From NCBI GenBank assembly GCA_008933995.1, contig WARS01000025.1, positions 2,835,477 to 2,899,476 of the forward strand: DNA of 64,000 nt, given 5' to 3'. Position 1 is the first letter of the stretch, and every line of letters begins with the position of its first letter. This document shows positions 1 through 61,794 of this stretch, one piece after another. The position numbers and the translations under genes were made by a program. Source of the DNA: Datnioides undecimradiatus. Lineage: Eukaryota > Chordata > Actinopteri > Lobotiformes > Datnioididae. A model generated the notes under the pieces. The model was given only the letters and a program-made list of their open reading frames with translations, was not told the origin of the DNA and made no database searches.

Positions 1-48451
<48,451 letters not shown>

Positions 48452-49191
48452 TCCTCCCCGAGGCTCAGACCACCAAAGAGAAATTCTTTACCTATAAATA
48501 AGGACTTATTTTATGTGAGTAAGCAGACCAGCCTGAGTGTAAACTGTATGTATGCAGGGAAAAAAAACTCAAACAGCAAGCTTCTTTTTCAAAGTGAAAG
48601 CTCTTCAACCTTTGATTAAACTCCAGGAGAAACAAAGGGGGTGTGTTACAGAAAATAAATCAACTGAATGCAGCAACTTTCATTGTGCTTAGTTTTTTTT
48701 TTTTACTTCCTCTTTGCAACTGTTTCGACAACCGTTTCAAGACAACCTACAGTTCCTACAAGGCCCTTCTGTACAGGGCTCAGAGAAGCCCCAAGAGCAG
48801 GGAAGGGGCTTTTGCTTGAAGATTTGGGAGGGATGAGACGAAAGGCAGTCAAAAGAAGGGGGGTGCAAGCACTGAAATGTGGTAACAACCGTCAAATTAA
48901 CACCCGAATCCATCCTGACGCCAACATCCAGAGAGGGATGACCACAACATGGAAGGACTGGAAATGTAGCAGACCAGTATGGCTTCCTGAAGGCTGATGA
49001 GTCAGAATATGTTTAAAATCCAATCAGCTCGACTTGGAGGCCAGTTTAGGACCAGGCCGAAGTCCCCACAGGTTGCTGAAGAATGGACTCCCTGGAGAGG
49101 TTGCTGGCCCGTCTGGCAAGGCCAGACAGAAGGCTAGGTAGGCCTAGCCTGGCCTAGCCTGGCCCGGCTTGATCTGCTTCGGTCCTTGTCA
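48452..49191 (-). other. wnk1: Probable wnk1 5' UTR (upstream part of the exon holding the start codon)
   Basis: Upstream of the ATG the minus strand runs without a convincing acceptor to 49191, where a strong one lies: a pyrimidine-rich tract (TCTCTTCTTC, then TTTTTATTTTCAG). This suggests a 740-nt leader spliced to an earlier noncoding exon. The leader has several upstream ATGs with short frames, one of about 58 codons, and two perfect hairpins near its 5' end (49111-49127 and 49131-49150). A TATA-like TTATTTATAGG lies near 48500, so a start site closer to the ATG is an alternative. No transcript evidence is available here; the UTR extent is an inference. Confidence 0.45.
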
Positions 49192-49193
49192 CT

Positions 49194-52100
49194 GAAAATA
49201 AAAAGAAGAAGAGAGCTTTAAGATGAAACAATATTTTCTTTATATATCTGACAAATTCACCATCTGCTTCCACTCGACACCTTAACTGACTTTACCAACG
49301 TCAAAGGGCTCCCAAATGATACTTGATTCTCTGCCAGAGGGGCTGGTCGAACATACAAGCTGCCAAATACCATAACATTTTACCACCACTTGGCCTGTGA
49401 TGACTGATGGATGGTATAAGTGACAGAGACAGGGTTGGAAATAAACACCAACCAAATGTAGCCACAATTTTGGTTGCGGCTGACAAATCTTTCAGCTCCA
49501 AACATTAAGCAGGGATCAAACCCCCATTTGGAAATAAAATAGTGAAATGGAGTAAGTACAAGAAAAAAATAGGGTTTCAGGCACAAAAATTACTATTACT
49601 ATATTAACTATTCATCTTCATCAAAGCTTAAGTAAATAAATGGCTTAGGCTTAAGTCATTTATTAACACAAGTTTGGCCCTTAGCAAACCAGGGCTTAAA
49701 ACTAGCAGCATTTTCTCAGTACAGGTGATAGAAAACATGTCTGGGACAAAAGGGATTTTTGTTTGTATGCATGCCTGTATAACTCTCACTTGGCAATTGA
49801 CAAACTGAATTGTGCACTGATTGCAATGATTACACAGAACATATCCTTTCATGCCGTTATGCAGTCACATTGCCTCACATATCAAATCTGAAAGGATGCA
49901 GTAAATTCACTATCGACAGGGGGTGCGCCCCTTTTTTCTCTGGCTTCATTTCAAATCGTTAGTTTTTAAAACGGCTGCGTATTTTGCGAGCAGTGCTGTC
50001 AGCTAAAGCAGCTCATAGAGCTAAAAAAGAAATTAATAATAAAAACACAGCTAACAAAGCTAACAGCCGATGGAGTTTCTGATGAACACTTAGCCTTCAA
50101 CAATGATTTGCAGTTTATTGTAAATTCTTGTACTGAAGCACCCCAGCTAAGTACGGCTTGAATGTAAAAGTACTTTGCGTTTGGAGTTTCAGGAATTTTA
50201 CATCAATGTTTACATTTTAGCAAACCTATGTCAACTGTGAAAGCAACGAGATACATTTACTCCAGGTCAGTACACTGCTGAGGTGCTGTACTGTGTTCAC
50301 AAAAAGTGCACGTAACAGTCATTTATTACACAGCGCTGTCAATTAACAATGCCACCAATCACTCTAAAGGACTATAAAGTAAAAAAAAAAAACATTTTGA
50401 GTTAGGGTTTACATTGTCTTTTGGCAGTGTTCACAGACAGTGGTGGAAAAATCTGGAGCCCTGCAGTGACCATTTGACTCTAGTTGAGCCCAGGCACAAT
50501 TTTTAATCTCTTTAACAAGAATCAGATATGCACCCCGCCCCCAGTCTTTCCCTCACAACTGCCCCCATGTAGTTAATGCACTGGAGTGATGCAGTGGAGT
50601 GTGTGCCTAATTGCTCCACGTTCCAAATTTAGCCCAAAGTCACCACCGCCTGGCTGACCTCAGGGTTAGGCTACTCTGTGGCAGCTTAGCATGAGAGGAG
50701 AGGGGGCACTCAGTGTGACAGAGATAGAACCATTGCACTGGCACTAAATGCATATCTCAGAACAGCATTCAAGTCAGTCACTTCCTTACTGAACTTGCCA
50801 TTTGCCACTTGTGACTTCCTATATCCTATTCCTATAGCTTCTACTCTGTTATCATAAGAGCACTGACACTGCGGCACAGCAGCTGCTTTGGGATGAGATG
50901 TTAGAAATCATTCAAAGGACAATGATTCATGTTTAGAACAAGTTTTTCCAAGTCTTATCAACACAGGCACACAAGGATACATGCAGAATAATTACGGTTT
51001 GGTTTATCTGTAGAGTTTCTTCAATTGAATCTGTCCCCTGTGAATAGGGGAATTAACCGGCACTAGGCAACAAGTGTGTAAGGGAAAAAATACACAGACT
51101 CTAACATTTATCATCCCTAATGACGCATGGCCACTTCATAGCAGGCTACAACATCTGCAAGAAAGCAGATGAAACAGGCAGTCGTTGGGAAATTTTCAGA
51201 AAGTCAAATTTGTCCTGGCCATTTCACAGTAGCCACCATACGCAACTAAAGAGACTCTCTTGACCCAACAGGCTGCTGTATTATTGCCCCAATCAAAGGG
51301 GGTGAGTGCAACATTATCACTGAGGACGTCACGATATGTGCCTTAAAGCCACCAGGAGGATGCTTTCTTTCTACTTTTTTCATTAAGAAAATCCCTCCTG
51401 TGCAACTTTTTATACTGTTTCATTATTTGTGATAATGATACGTTACAAACTGATGTCTGAAATAATCCATCACATTATGGAGCCTATAGGGACTATTTAA
51501 TGGTACCTGGCAGCCCAGGAGGTTAAGAGGAGTCATTTGCTCAAACAGATGTCACAGGTTCCGGTGCAGGTGTAGACCGTAGTGAGTCGCCCTACTCAAT
51601 CAATTAGGTAACAGCATTAGACAGTGCAATCACACCAATCGAGGAGCATAGACTGATGACTTCAGTATGAGACAGCTATTCTCACTGAAGTATATAGCTG
51701 GGTGTGTATCATCTAATTCACAAAACAGCCTCCTCAATCAAACAGTCTAAGTGGGCAGCAGTACACTCCCAGTGCTCCTGCCCTCTGTGGCCCATGTGGC
51801 TTGCAAACAGATACATTATACTGGTTATGATTTGGAACAGCACTAAATTGAAACGATCCCTAGGGTGAAATTAATTAAAGCTTATTGTGACAACATCTGC
51901 TTTTTAGTTGTTGTGATCATGACATGTAGCTTATTTAAGAACTGAGTCATGAGAGGATGTTTTTACAGTGATTTCACAACAGCTAGGGGGTGTCGTTAGG
52001 GCAGCCAGATAACAGAGCATTATTAATTACTCTTATCAAGTAACAATGTTCAAAACAAGCATAAAGACACGAAGTTAGTTTAAGTGCAGTTGTAAATTCA

Positions 52101-52844
52101 ACTCCTGCAAGTTTCATGTTTTCTGCATCATGTGTTGGATTTTTTAAAAAGTTAAATACGTGGAGGCTTCGCTATTTCAGCATCTACACATCACCAGTCC
52201 TTGATAACAATTTAATTAATTCCATTTGTTAAGGTGAGCTCATTAAAACCTAATGAAAGAAAGATCTTGTTAAAATGAGCACAGAAGCAATTAAAACTCC
52301 CGGGGAAAATGCATCAGAGTCGTTGGCTATAATGAGTTAATGGGCTTATTATTGATACAGGCTAACTTGTGACCAAAATATGAATATTGCATGGGTGACA
52401 GAGCGTGTGCAAGTCACTAACTGGGGTTGCAAGGAGATGCGAAACGTCCTGAGCAGTCAGCTTTGTGAGTAGCAGACCGTGCAGCGAGGGGTTCACTGCT
52501 GCCTGTTGAGGAACTCAAAAAAACGAGGCAATGCAGCTAACTTTGCCTCCAGGCAGAAGCAACACACAAGCAACAGCCAGTCACGATTTGGACAAAGCAT
52601 TGACATAAGACAAAAAATGCACCGTTACCTATTACATCGGTGTGGGCTGTGGTGGTACCGTAGAAATGTGAAGGTAACAACTTGATTTAAAAGCCTTTAA
52701 CTCCTCTGCAGTGGGGGTCCGCTCCGACACACAGTACTAATGTCAGTATAGTGCGTCACGTTAAAGCCACAGTTGGTTGCCGGAAAAAAACGAAAAAAGA
52801 AGCTATTTACAAAAACATAACTCTGCTACAACCGTATCCCTCTG
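49194..52844 (-). other. Probable 5' intron of wnk1; no gene seen
   Basis: AT-rich, low-CpG sequence between the putative 5' UTR exon and the CpG island. It has no dinucleotide array. A 30-bp imperfect palindrome lies at 49635-49664 and an 11-A run near 50383-50393. No exon recognised. Confidence 0.45.
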
Positions 52845-53345
52845 ATAAAAGGGTCCGAGCGGCGAGGCGGTCAGCGGTACGTGCAGCGAGACGCAGCCGA
52901 CAGACTGACACCTCCCACAGGGCAGAGAAGCCAAGTTCGCTCGCTGGTGTCGCGGCGGCTCTGGTACTTCTTTCTGTCTGTCTCTGTGTTGTCTGTGTCC
53001 GGGTCTGCAAGCGCAACCAAAAAGGCAACAGTCTCACTCAAAGATGCTCTATCCTCATCCGCATCAACATCCAGTCCGCTCCCGTGACCGCCGTTTCGCT
53101 CCTTTTTGGCTTGTGTGGTGCAATAAATCCGCTGTGATCCACAGTTATTCCCCGTTTTCAAGCCATCGGACGGCGGCTCCGTCTGCTCTCAGCTCTTCTC
53201 TGGCGATGACTCGACAAGGCGACGGCAGTGCTTTCACGCGCACGAGCTGCGTCAAGACCCCCGCCGTCAATCCGGATGATACAGGAAAAGACGTGCTGTT
53301 TCGAAATAAAGCAACGCTCGCGAGCGCTGCGTGTTGTGTTCTACT
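52845..53345 (-). promoter_or_regulatory. CpG-rich island, candidate wnk1 promoter and first noncoding exon
   Basis: CpG dinucleotides are dense here (about 15 in 53161-53280), while the surrounding tens of kilobases are CpG-poor and AT-rich. There are no microsatellites. It lies about 4.4 kb upstream of the wnk1 start codon, as expected for an unmethylated vertebrate promoter island. Splice donors on the minus strand are all weak (for example AG|GTAACG at 52628, just outside the island), so I cannot fix the first exon. Open frames of about 70-120 codons occur on both strands but resemble no protein I know and are probably chance in GC-rich DNA. It could also serve a divergent plus-strand transcript. 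Confidence 0.5.
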
Positions 53346-56158
53346 GAAAATCAAGCCAAATAAACCCACGTACGCGTCTTCAGTTTGGTTAACAGGGTTA
53401 TAGTTGAACATATGTATAGTTTTAGGCTACGTGAGTCTTTGTGCGTACACACTGCAGCTCTCACACTATTTACTCGCTTCACACCGCCTGTTTGCACTCC
53501 TAACAGTTTTTTTTAGCTGGGATTGAGCAAAAAGTCTTTATTCAAATGGGGGTTCCCATTTGTTCAAACTGATCAGCGATTATTTGTTAATATGGTTAGA
53601 CCGAGACTGTGCCTTGATGAGCAAATCAGCTGAAGTATTTTTGTTTAAGCCTTCAATTCCCCTATAATCATAACCAAAATTCCTTGCTGACCCAAAAGAC
53701 AATCGTACTTTTGAAATAACTTTTTTTCTTCTAAGCTTTTTCAGCAGAACCTATATTGCCCTACTAATCTTTTATATATCTGATATATTTGAAAATAGAA
53801 CTATTAATACATAATATATTTGTATAGACATATCATGGATTAAATTGTGTTAAATTAATTATTAAATTATTTTATTTTATTTTTACTCTTAATAATATAG
53901 AGTCACACTCATGGCAGATTCTTTACTTAATTTGATTGACGTAAAATAATTAATTAACATTGTCGAGTGGAGGCAAAATGGAGTGAAATTGGGCACCTGA
54001 GAAAAGAAAACCTGCAACGTCTTCATTAATTGTTTTATGTTGACAGATCAAACCGGAAGTACTATTGTTTGTACTGCTGATCTTGACGCTAGCAGCGAGA
54101 GGCAGAGTCCTGTATCAAGAGCTAGTCAACAGCTGCAGCGTGAAGCAGCACATGTTGTTCATCATGCTTTCATTTCATGTGTCCGTCATGTATGACGCTA
54201 CCGTACTCAACCTTTCTGGTTGATTGCTGTTTTGTGTGTTAAGTGTGTGTATGTTTGTGTGCGGCCTTCACTTGCCTTCCTCATCACTTTCACTGACATT
54301 CAAGCTCTTTATTCATGAAAAATCTCCCATGGTATCCCTAAAATATTTCTTATATGTACTTTAAAAACATTGGCAACATGTCATCAGGTCACTGACTTAT
54401 TACAGATTTAAAAAATCAAATGCAATAAGAAAATGCATAATAATAGTATAATGTAATAGTTAATGTGCTCATTTTAGATGATTTCTTTTTATAATTTTTT
54501 GGTTTGACACTAAAGGTTAAAGACTGCCTGCCAGACTGCAACCACAGTTAGGCATCTTACATTTTTTCTGTCTATCAGATCTACACACCCTGATACTGAG
54601 CTGCAGCACCTCAGGCAGGAATAATCAAAACAGCATAATGGTTTTAACCTGTTATTCGGTAATGAATGAAGGAGGATGTCTTGCCGTACTTTGCAGATTC
54701 AGTGTGTTTCCCAAACCCTGAGGATCACACGCACACTATTGTTCATCTTTCTCTGCAGGTTTTCCTGTTTGTATTTGACAGCGGGGGGTTAGGCTATTTA
54801 ACGCCATGGCTCTTGAACACACACCAAAAAGAGATACCCTGATTGGAGCATTCATTTTCTAACTGTTAAAAGTTCATTGGTTTTTCATTTGGAAAAATTA
54901 GAGCAAGTTTGAAATTCACATTAAATATAACTACATTGGCACAGGGCCTGAGATTTCTTCCTCAAACATTGGCTTAAAAGTATAAAGTTGGAGCAGTAAC
55001 TTTAGACTGGACATGTTAAGTACTAGATAAACCAAGAACCAAGAAGATTAGTTAAGTTAGTGTCAATAACATATACTTTTATCTTCTTTATACTTTATCT
55101 TTTATTTATTTATCTTCTTGTTTAGAATAACGACCTATTTTGCCAGAAATGGTGAGGGCTTTCACATTAGCAGGCCCACTTAAGCTTACAAAATAGCCTT
55201 TTTTGTTAAACTAAGTTTTAAATTGTTACTGACTAAGAAATATGCCTCACACTTGCTAATTCATCCAGATTCTCATGAAAATGCTTTAGTACAAAAGTCA
55301 CAATGGTGAGAAATTTCTCAAAAGCCACCACTGGCCCATTGGCTGCAACCTTTCTGACAAATACATGCTGTCATTGTCATATCTTATCTAACCTTCCACA
55401 GTTAATAGTGAGATAATTTGCTTAGTATTGAAGCTATGCAATCAGCAAACACTCCTGAAATGATAAAGACCTGCTATGGATTTTCTCATACCTGTGACTC
55501 TCAGATGCTTCAGTGTTTGTTAACCAGCACGCAGGCACACTAAAGGGGTTACAAACTTGTTGTTTTGAATCTTCACATGACCACCAGGAGGTTAATATTA
55601 GCCTGTGTGTTTCAGTCCAGAGGACATCATTCAATTTGGGTCTTGATTCATGAGCTGAAAAGGAGTACGGTGTGTATTTCTATTCGCGCGTGTGTGTTTG
55701 CACCCATGCTGCATTTTGCTAAAGGCGCTGAAACAACATATGTGCGGGGTTGCCACACCAACACCGCAGCAAGTCAAGACTTAATACACTTTTAGAAAGT
55801 ACACAATTGAACGCGTAAAATGTACAGGCTACAGGTAGAACTTCCAACAGCTGTATTGTTTGGTCATTCGTAGGACCTGGACACAAGAGCATCATGTTGT
55901 TCATGTCTACATTTAGTGGACAACAATGGGACAAAATTCTGTTTGCACCAAAATCCTGGACAGCAGCTTGTCTGTGTGTGTGTTATGTTACCACATTGGT
56001 ATGTAGGTCTTTTGATCTGACAACAAGAGTTTGGCTTTAACATTTCGTCAGTACATACACACATCTGGGCACGCCTTTAGCCCTTCCTTCAGTAAGCTGT
56101 AAAACTACCCCTGACTGAAAATTACTGTCTGAATGACTGATTTATTCTATTATCTCTG

Positions 56159-56164
<6 letters not shown>

Positions 56165-56200
<36 letters not shown>
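56165..56200 (+). repeat. TC microsatellite
   Basis: About 18 units, then TGTC and CCTGTA repeats to 56231. Confidence 0.95.
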
Positions 56201-56205
<5 letters not shown>

Positions 56206-56504
56206 GTCCTGACCTGTACCTGTACCTGTGTTGACCTTAGGGCAGAATGCTAGGCTGCATACTAGAGTGGCCCATTTTGGGTCCCAAAGTTAAAGGGATA
56301 CTAGACTAAAAGTGGAGCATGCAGCATTTACATCCAGGGGCAATTCCTCTTAAAGTAGCTGCAAAGCATGAGGCCTGCCTGAGGTGACAGGAGACCTGAG
56401 TTGCAACATTCCCTCAGTTCATGTAGCGGACCTCACTTTGTGCAACTATAAAATATTAGATTGGATTGGATTTACTTTCTTGCAGAGAAGATTACTGCTG
56501 GTCT

Positions 56505-56857
56505 CATATTTGTTTGGTGAATATTATTCTGAAACCAGTTAGCTTAGCTTTGCAAAAACACTGGAAAGTGGAGGAAACAGCTAGCTTAGCATATACAAAA
56601 CCAGCAACACATCTTAACTCACCAACTGAGACCTAACATCTTGTCCAAATGAATTCTCACAAATACCAAAGTGTATCTATTTTGTTACCTATTATATACA
56701 GAGCCAGTCTGGCTTAATGCTAAACTAACTAACTAGCAGTACTAGCTGCAGCATGATATATAAATTACAGACTTGAGGGCAGTATATATCTTCTTGTTTA
56801 CCTCTTTTCAAGATAATCAATAAACCTCTTCCCCCAAACATTGAACTATTCCTTTAC
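56505..56857. repeat. Palindromic fish repeat (family B, MITE-like), diverged copy
   Basis: Contains CAGTTAGCTTAGCTTTGC, GGAAACAGCTAGCTTAGCAT, a mirrored TGGCTTAATGCTAAACTAAC, a segment CAGACTTGAGGGCAGTATAT, and terminal CATTGAACTATTCCTTTA. I recognise the order as a non-autonomous element frequent in percomorph fish, with a terminal GGAATAGTTC-type word. A possible opposite end (AGTTAAAGGGATACTAGAC) lies at about 56288-56306. Confidence 0.6.
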
Positions 56858-58060
56858 TCTTATCTACGACAACAAACTAACTGATAAATGCCTATTCCAG
56901 CAGAAGTTTCCAACAGATCAGAACATCAATGTAAATCATGCTTTGCTGGTAAAAATGCAAATCTTTGTCTGAGTAAGTGATGAGCTACCACTGGAATATA
57001 CTGTATTTGGGTAATCCAGATGAAGCTGATTTCAGTGATGCAATCGTTGCCCTGCAGGCTATTTGGGATGTTGAAATACAAGCGTTACGTACAGTTTATG
57101 TGCCTATTTAAGTTTCTTGGAGGCACATCGTGCAGGCAGTCAGAGAACTGGCATGTTCAGGGAAGTAGCAAGTCTTGTTAGCTTGTCTGACTGACAGCTC
57201 AAACAGCGACAATTAATTTGCTGAGAGATTGTGACAACATAAGCATTCATTCACTTGACTTGGAAAGCCTTCAGTGCTAAACTAAGATTGGCATTTTAGC
57301 CTCTTCCCCTTGTGTCATTTCCTCTCAGTGTCCCAGTCACCTAGTTTAAGTTCTCTTTCCATCAAACGTACTTTAATCTAAACTTTGATGTGTCCAAATT
57401 GATTTTATGTCTTCCACAGAACTCTGTTATGGGTCTTATCTTTTATTAAGAAACATGTTGACATGGATAGAAGATATAATTTACTTACATAGCCAAAACA
57501 ACCCTCAGCAGTTACATTAGCAAATCCACTTATTTTAACTCAAAAACAGGATACAGTCGTCTTCTTAAGATAGCACAGTAGCTCATTTTTAATATCAGCA
57601 AGGCAGCATGATTTTAAATGAAAGTGCTGAGGGAATTCAGAAATTCTTTTAAAAAAATCTAGTTTGCATAATTGCTCCCTGCTTTTCCTCCCTTCGGCGA
57701 TATTGACTCACTGACAAAAATATGTTACATTATCTTCATGCCCCGCTGATAAAAGTAAGACATTTTGAGAACGTTTTCTTTTCATATTTATATCCAATAG
57801 ACCTCTTTGGCGTAGAAACATAATCTGGATCTGTTGAAAACATTGTTTATATCTTGCATTTACTTGGGGGAGGCTGTTTAAAATGATCTAACACAGTTAT
57901 TCTCCTTAGTCATTTTATGATACAGGGGTTTCCATGCTGTCAAATGAATATGAGCATGTTGAGGCAATGAATACCTCCTGATCTTCCAAAAGAGGAGGCT
58001 TGATAGGAGAGAACAAAGTATATGTAGGGGGAAAATATGGAAGGAAAGGTTGCTGACATG

Positions 58061-58062
<2 letters not shown>

Positions 58063-58111
<49 letters not shown>
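58063..58111 (+). repeat. GT microsatellite
   Basis: About 24 pure units, followed by GTGCATGCATG. Confidence 0.96.
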
Positions 58112-58116
<5 letters not shown>

Positions 58117-59084
58117 CATGCATGGGTGTGTGTGCTGCTCCCATTTCAAGCATGCAATCATGCAGACTCTTCTCCAGCCCTTCAGCTGTCATCAGTCAGT
58201 TACGCACGGGTGAATTTTCATGTTGGGCTAAAAATACGTCTATTGATAAATGTATGTGTTTCCAGAGATCTTTCAGTCTACTTTAACCTCACTGATTTCC
58301 CCATTTTTGCTAAGGTTAATAGCATTACCTCCATTCCTGTGGGCTTTTGTGTCACAACCCATCATAGCGTGTTAAGCACTTGATGGTTTCTGTCAATGGG
58401 CTGTCTCTGTCAAGGACAAAGTGTGACCTGCATTGACCCAGCTTACTGATGCCAGGGAGAATTTGTCCTTTCTAACGAGTTTCAACAGGTCTGAAAACCT
58501 GTTGAAGCTCAGTTCAGGTAGGCAGGTAGGCAAATTAGACCTCTCTCTGTCTCTCTCTCTCATCTGTCTCTATCTATTCCTGTCTCTCTCTCTGTCTTTC
58601 TCTCTCCATGTGCTTATATCGTGCACCATCTTATCCTCTTCCCATCTCTTCTCTTTCCTTTTGTCCCACTTTCAATCTACTTTAACCTAGCATTATTTAG
58701 TATCAGAAGCACATTAAAAGTGGCACATATGTATGTTACACTGTCTTGTGCAATTCCTACAAAATTGCATTCACGCAATTTAGTAGGAACATAAATGGAA
58801 AAAGCGGACAAACTTTACAGAACAGTATGTATGATATATCAGATGCTGGCTGTGGGTGTCAGCTGTGGGAGGGAATCAGCAATTGTTTTCACTGCTTTAT
58901 AAAAAAAGAAAAACAACAAATGGTCATTTAACAATTCAAATTAGCTGGAGGATCATTCACGCCACCTGTTGCTGTGGGTGCTGAATTCAACTTTCCTGCA
59001 CTTATTTGGAGGCTAGCATTTGATTTATTTCCACATCTCACACACACACTGAAGAGGTTCTCAGTACAGCTAAACTCAGTAAGT

Positions 59085-59140
59085 GAAGGTGCTGTTGGGT
59101 GCCTTGATCAAGGGCACTTCAGCAGAATTCACTGCGGGAG
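59085..59140. repeat. Fish interspersed repeat fragment (CAAGGGCACTTCAGCAG type)
   Basis: GGTGCCTTGATCAAGGGCAC directly followed by TTCAGCAG is a word found in many fish non-coding repeats. A weaker relative occurs at 46350-46378. Confidence 0.45.
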
Positions 59141-60393
59141 GGAAGTAATAGGAGAGTCATTTCTTCTTTCTTCTGCACTTCATGTGACTTTACACAAGTC
59201 TAAACTGTTGAATCATGACTGGTATGCCAGTAACTCAGCGTGTGTGCTGTATGTATGCGGGTATCTCTGTGTGCCAGAGGATGTGCTTTAAAGGATCTCG
59301 TGTTGCAACAGTGAATCAGTCACTTCCTTTCTCTGTGATGTTGCATGCCGCTCTCTGTCTCTTACACATGTGGGGCTGGTTACAGGAAAATGTCCGCAGT
59401 TTGGGGGGGAATTGTTCAATCTTCTTTTAAGCAATTGTTTCAGGATTAAATCGGGCTGACTGTCTCTTTGGTAAGACGGTATGGATGAATTGAAGTCTGC
59501 ATAAATGAGGATCCTTGTGTTCAACAGCGATTTTACATTGATATTTGTACTGAGGCAAAGACGGTCTATTAACAATGTCCTAAGTTCAATTCTGTCTCTG
59601 TTTGAGCTTTAGAGTCAGTGTATGCATCTAAAAAACAACACAACCGTCTTAGAATAAAGGTAGACTAATACATGTAACACTTAGTATAGTGTGAATGTAC
59701 CAGTCACGTAGAATGACTGGTACTGGTACAGTCACAGTTATAAATGATTCTGATGTTGTGTATTGCAGGCCTGCATTCAAAACAGCAAAACCTTTTCAAT
59801 AATAAATGTACAATAAAGCTACTGGATACAGTAAATACAAATAAATCAGTTGCTTTCTTTCTTGTTGTTATTTGTGGTCAGGAACCTGTGAAAAAGTTCT
59901 GTGCCTTTAGAGATGTGCATTTAGAAGTGCAGAGTGATCTAAAAATAAAACTAAATATTAACTTTATCAAATAAAGACACATTTTCAACTGTTGTGGCAT
60001 CTCACTGTATTAAGATCTATGCCAAATCACTTAGCAGTACATCCTCCTACCAGATAGTGTCACTAAAGAGTCCACTCGGGCATTTTAGGTTAATGTCAGT
60101 TCATGTTTGACAGATTTAATGTGAGTTTACCTTAAACTTTCATCCTCCACCTTCTTATTTGCTCTGTCGCTCTGTGGCTCCATATGTCTCCCCACAGACT
60201 TGTTAGAAACCTATTATTCTACTTAGGGAAAACAAAGTATAACTACACATGTTCTCACTCCCCCTGGTAACAGTCCAAATTGGATGTAATTAACGTAAAT
60301 GAGGTCTCTCTCTCCCCGCGGACTGAGGAGTAGGTTAAATATGACATGGTGGTTTGACTTTGGACGGTAATTATATAAGAAGCGAATGCCTGA

Positions 60394-60437
60394 TGAGAGG
60401 AGAGGAGAGGAGAGGAGAGGAGAGGAGAGGAGAGAGA
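60394..60437 (+). repeat. AGAGG pentanucleotide array
   Basis: About eight uninterrupted AGAGG units. Same core motif as the array at 21888. Confidence 0.9.
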
Positions 60438-61354
60438 TTAAAGAAAAGAGAGAACCAAAAAAGAAAATTACATAATTTGATCTAATCCTATTAGAGATGT
60501 TTCTGTTCGGCTGTTTTCTAACTTGTTTTAATCACTCTCAAATATAATGGCTTGCTCATAGAACAAAATACGACCACAAATAATAATTCTGTTTTTGCTT
60601 AAACCACTTTCAAATCCCTAATGGGTGGGTTGATTTGTATAAGGTCGGCTGAAATGGTGTGGGGGAAGTTAGTGGTAATACAGAGCTATTATGAAAATCA
60701 TGTTAACCTAAGTATTTGCAAATACTTTATGGTTGGAGGAGCACAATTGCAGAATTTACTGGAATTTCCTCACCAAAATCCACTTCTTTTCACTGAGGGC
60801 AACGACTGCAGGACTGTGGGAACTATCAGTGTGCGTGTGTGCATGTACTGTAGACCTAGTGCAAAGCCACATTGCCCATACCACGATTTTAAACACTGCT
60901 AAAATGTATAATGGCTTTAAAACATAGTAGTTTCAGGTCAATTGCTGTTCATGTTAAAAAGCCTATGACACTAAATTTTGTTTCATGCATCCCCAATGTG
61001 AGTGTCCAGAGGGACATTCAACAGGTGGGAAATATTAAAATAATTCAATGAGTATTACAGTCATAATGTCAATAAGACGTTTTCTGATTATCTGAAGTTC
61101 TGCTTTAAAATCAAATTTCCTGAGAGGTAATGATGCTGAAGGCACAAGAAAACATTCAGTTTGTGCATGTATGCTTAATATTTGCAAAAGCAGGTCAATT
61201 TTCATTTGATGCTAAAATTGGAGTCATTTTGAGAACAACAAAAGCAGTTTCAGCACGTCAAAAAAAGCATTTTACATCTAGATGGTTGAGTATCATGCGT
61301 GTGCACATCTGTGTGCATGTGTGATTCATTTTGCTGGCACTCTGTTCCTCACTC

Positions 61355-61372
61355 TTTTTTTTTTTTTTTTTT
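61355..61372 (+). repeat. Poly(T) run of 18
   Basis: Isolated homopolymer about 420 bp left of the family B copy at 61795. Confidence 0.9.
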
Positions 61373-61794
61373 AAATCAAAGCCCCCCTACAGTGACTGAA
61401 TCATTCAAATTTCATTTACAGCACCTTCGGAAATATCCAATCCCAATAAATTGGTGCAACTGCTGTCCTCATCTTATAAAAGCGTTAAATGGGTGTTGCA
61501 GGGGTCCAGGGTAGACGCACACTTAAATTGGTAGGAATCAATTGTTGACCCATTTCGCCGCATAACAGTCCTGGTTTCTCAAGCTGTGTGTCAGGACCAG
61601 AGCCTCTTCAGCGCTTTCAGCATTTCCTATATAAAAGCAGGCTGTTTAGCCTTGAACATGACAATGCCGTGTCTGAAATCTGAATTGTAGATGAGACCAG
61701 TTTGTAGATTTTCATCAGCTCTCACAGATTGTATTTATAGAAATACTGCAGATGGACATTTTGGGAACTACACTCACTCACTGTCCTGCTGAGA

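Noticed and set aside
52871-53161. 96-codon minus-strand frame in the CpG island
   Set aside because: GC-rich DNA yields chance frames; no similarity recognised, and the region fits promoter or 5' UTR better.
53205-53403. Plus-strand frame from an ATG in the CpG island (starts MTRQGDGSAF)
   Set aside because: No recognised homology and no good donor after it; could only be supported by a transcript.
54740-54800. Acceptor-like CTTTCTCTGCAG followed by a short open stretch upstream of wnk1
   Set aside because: The frame closes quickly (GGGGTTAG) and no donor or homology supports an exon.
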